NCBI GenBank assembly: GCA_016213725.1
Contig: JACQZS010000015.1
Span: 1 to 62,250, forward strand
Origin: Acidobacteriota bacterium
GTDB taxonomy: Bacteria; Acidobacteriota; Terriglobia; Bryobacterales; Bryobacteraceae
Direction: 5' to 3'
Length of the DNA stretch: 62,250 nt
Part shown: in pieces, positions 60,566 through 62,250 of the stretch
How positions within the stretch are numbered: the stretch's first letter is position 1
Layout of the letters: the number at the start of each line of letters is the position of its first letter
Position numbers and translations under genes: made by a program
Notes under the pieces: generated by a model
What the model saw: only the letters and a program-made list of their open reading frames with translations
The model's database searches: none
Told to the model about the DNA's origin: nothing

Positions 60566-62250
60566 CTAGAACTTCCAGCGCACGGTCAGCTGGCCCTGTC
60601 GCGGAGAACCGGCCGGCAGGAAAATGTGCGTGCTGGTGATGGTGCCGCCGGTGCCCACGTTCACGGTCATATTCGGCTGGCCCAGATTCACGTGGTTGAA
60701 GAGGTTCTGGAACGAGGCCCCGATCTGAATCTCGTTTTCGCGCGGCAGCATGATGCGCTTGTTCAGACCGGCGTTGAACACCGTGTAGCCAGGCCCCTCG
60801 ATGATGTTGCGGCCGGCGTTGCCGAAGCGGCCTCCCGTGGGCACGGCGAAGTCCAGACGGTCGAACCACGCGCTGACGGTCTTGGGGTAATCCACCGTGT
60901 TGAGCACGTCCGGACGGCCGCCCACCGTATTCGTGTTCGAGGGATCGGAGCCGGTGAACTGCGGGTTCAGCCAGTGGCCGGTGGAGACGTTGATCAGCAC
61001 GTTCAACTGCCAGCCGCCCAGCAGCACGCCTTTGCCGAACGGCAGGTCGTAGAGAGCCTGGTTCATCCATTGCAGCCGCGGCACGGAGTAGACGCGGGCC
61101 TTGTCGCGGGCGCGGTCATAGGCGTTCTCGATCTGCGTGTTCACCTCGGCGTTGTTGGTATCGTCCACCTCGCTCAGCTGCTTGGCCCACACCAGGGTCG
61201 AATTGAACTGCAGGCCGCGCGAAAAGCGTTTGGTCACGCCCGCCTGCAGGCCGTGGTAGCTGTTGTTGGCGCCGTTGTCCACGAAGGTGACGTTGTTGTA
61301 GATGGGGAACGGGCGCCGCGCCTGCGCGAAGGCCTGGCTGGAAGGCAGTGGCTGGTTAAAGTTCCTCATGTACGGCAGCTGCGTGCCCTTGGTGCCGATG
61401 TAGCTGATGCGCAGGCCGAGTTCGCGCGTGAGTTCCTGCTCCAGCGTCAGCGAGTACTGCAGCGCGTAGGTGTTCAGCAGGTCCGGCGTCATGCCGGCCG
61501 AGTTCAGCGTGCCCGTGGCGCCAGGCACGGCGAACGGCGCGGCCAGCGTGAACAGCGGCTTGTCGTTGACGAACGCGTTGTTACTTGTGGTGGAGACGGC
61601 GAACGGCCCCTCCACCTGGTTCGACAGCGCGCCCACGGAGTAGTGGCCGTAGTAGAGCCCGGCGCCGCCGCGCAGGATCGTCTTGCCGTTGTCGTCGAGC
61701 CGCGCGGAAAAGCCCGCGCGCGGCGCCCAGTTGTTCTTGTCGGTGTTGCGCAGCGAACGGCCCAGGCCCACCTGGTCCGCCGTCTGCACCGGCAGCGAGG
61801 CCGGATAGTAGGGGCTGATCAGCTGCTTCGAGGCGGCCGTCGGCACGATCACCGCCCCCGTCGTGGTGTTGAACGTGAAGAAGTTGTCGTCGCGCGCCAC
61901 GGCCGGCTGGTTGTACTCGTAGCGAACGCCGTAGTTCAGGCTCAGGCGCGCGCTCAGCTTGAAATCGTCCTGAATGTAGAACGAGGTGTCGTTCCAGCGG
62001 AAATACTGCGCGGCCCACGGGTCGATGCGGCCGGTGGTGGTGGGCACGCCCAGCAGGAAGTCCCCGTAAGGCTGGCCGGTGAAGCGGTTGCTGTAGCTGA
62101 AATCGCCATACAGCCCGGCGCGCGAAGGTACGTGGCGGTTGACGAACCAGTGGATGTACTCGACGCCGGCCTTGATGGTGTGGCGTCCGATGATCTTGGT
62201 GAGGTTGTCGGCCAGTTGCCAGTGTCCGTCCACCACCGGATTCAGCAGGC
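60566..62250 (-). CDS. Oar-like TonB-dependent receptor, N-terminus outside window
   Basis: The frame is open to the right edge (about 561 residues visible). It is the barrel part: IGRHTIKAGVEYIHWFVNRH, FRWNDTSFYIQDDFKLSARL, NNWAPRAGFSARLDDNGKTI and a terminal strand RQGQLTVRWKF ending in aromatic F, as in outer-membrane barrels. It belongs to the same family as the receptor at 22556-26005. The plug and signal peptide lie to the right. Ligand unknown. Confidence 0.88.
   Translation of the reverse strand, partial: LLNPVVDGHWQLADNLTKIIGRHTIKAGVEYIHWFVNRHVPSRAGLYGDFSYSNRFTGQPYGDFLLGVPTTTGRIDPWAAQYFRWNDTSFYIQDDFKLSARLSLNYGVRYEYNQPAVARDDNFFTFNTTTGAVIVPTAASKQLISPYYPASLPVQTADQVGLGRSLRNTDKNNWAPRAGFSARLDDNGKTILRGGAGLYYGHYSVGALSNQVEGPFAVSTTSNNAFVNDKPLFTLAAPFAVPGATGTLNSAGMTPDLLNTYALQYSLTLEQELTRELGLRISYIGTKGTQLPYMRNFNQPLPSSQAFAQARRPFPIYNNVTFVDNGANNSYHGLQAGVTKRFSRGLQFNSTLVWAKQLSEVDDTNNAEVNTQIENAYDRARDKARVYSVPRLQWMNQALYDLPFGKGVLLGGWQLNVLINVSTGHWLNPQFTGSDPSNTNTVGGRPDVLNTVDYPKTVSAWFDRLDFAVPTGGRFGNAGRNIIEGPGYTVFNAGLNKRIMLPRENEIQIGASFQNLFNHVNLGQPNMTVNVGTGGTITSTHIFLPAGSPRQGQLTVRWKF

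Noticed and set aside
1..62250. CRISPR arrays, insertion sequences
   Set aside because: No regularly spaced repeats, transposase motifs or flanking inverted repeats were found on reading.

Overview
The window is high-GC (roughly 60-65% by eye), densely coded bacterial DNA that looks like an Acidobacteriota chromosome of the Bryobacterales/Solibacter type. Pointers are two very large Oar-like TonB-dependent receptors with an N-terminal carboxypeptidase-regulatory-like fold, Tat-exported sulfatases and a family-95-like glycosidase, PEP-CTERM proteins, a long NHL-repeat protein ending in what resembles the Solibacter C-terminal domain, a transmembrane winged-helix-like regulator next to a receptor, and menaquinone synthesis by the futalosine route. 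The assignment is inference from gene content; there is no rRNA in the window.

Layout. 1-2838: NHL-repeat secreted protein (minus, cut by the left edge). 2942-4848: mqnA-mqnC. 4845-9468: secreted esterase-like hydrolase, zinc-ribbon protein, Tat glycosidase (minus). 9574-17703: the most unusual part, an exopolysaccharide/PEP-CTERM locus with three PEP-CTERM proteins (one of only about 57 residues), a GT-C membrane glycosyltransferase, a Wzz-like chain-length protein fused in frame to a TPR domain, and a BY-kinase-like ATPase with an altered Walker A' motif. 17734-17808: tRNA-Lys(UUU). 17882-26005: TIM-barrel protein, RNase R, and a TonB receptor-sulfatase operon, with a divergent membrane regulator at 26167. 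27380-30968: zinc-ribbon protein, a 600-base poorly coding stretch, a heparinase-like secreted protein and a GT87-type membrane protein.

30943-35278 (minus): yebC-ruvC-unknown-tlpA-deoB, mostly coupled by ATGA overlaps. 35381-38134 (minus): a YtrA-type GntR regulator with ABC ATPase and permease, behind a perfect 9+9 palindrome that overlaps a predicted leaderless promoter. 38322-40808: cytochrome-oxidase assembly genes (short ctaA-like, ctaB, sco, DUF420). 40828-43909: methyltransferase, lgt, second sulfatase. 43906-47710 (minus): xerD-like recombinase, CCA-adding enzyme, PAP2 phosphatase, and a methyltransferase with an export-like N-terminus. 47814-49972: small proteins of mostly unknown function. 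49992-54180: membrane-fusion protein, parvulin isomerase, MsbA-like exporter. 54177-59488 (minus): threonyl-tRNA synthetase, hopanoid-type glycosyltransferase, a sensor kinase/LuxR response regulator pair. 59590-60493: ECF sigma factor with zinc anti-sigma factor. 60566-62250: second TonB receptor (minus, cut by the right edge).

Together the genes describe a free-living heterotroph equipped to bind and cut complex, probably sulfated, polysaccharides, to build its own surface polysaccharide with sorted PEP-CTERM proteins, and to respire with a haem-A oxidase and menaquinone. Four convergent gene pairs end in the same 4-base CTAA overlap, so genes are packed with no space for terminators. Only two strong terminator-like hairpins were found, both between convergent units. 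No transposon, prophage or CRISPR array was seen.
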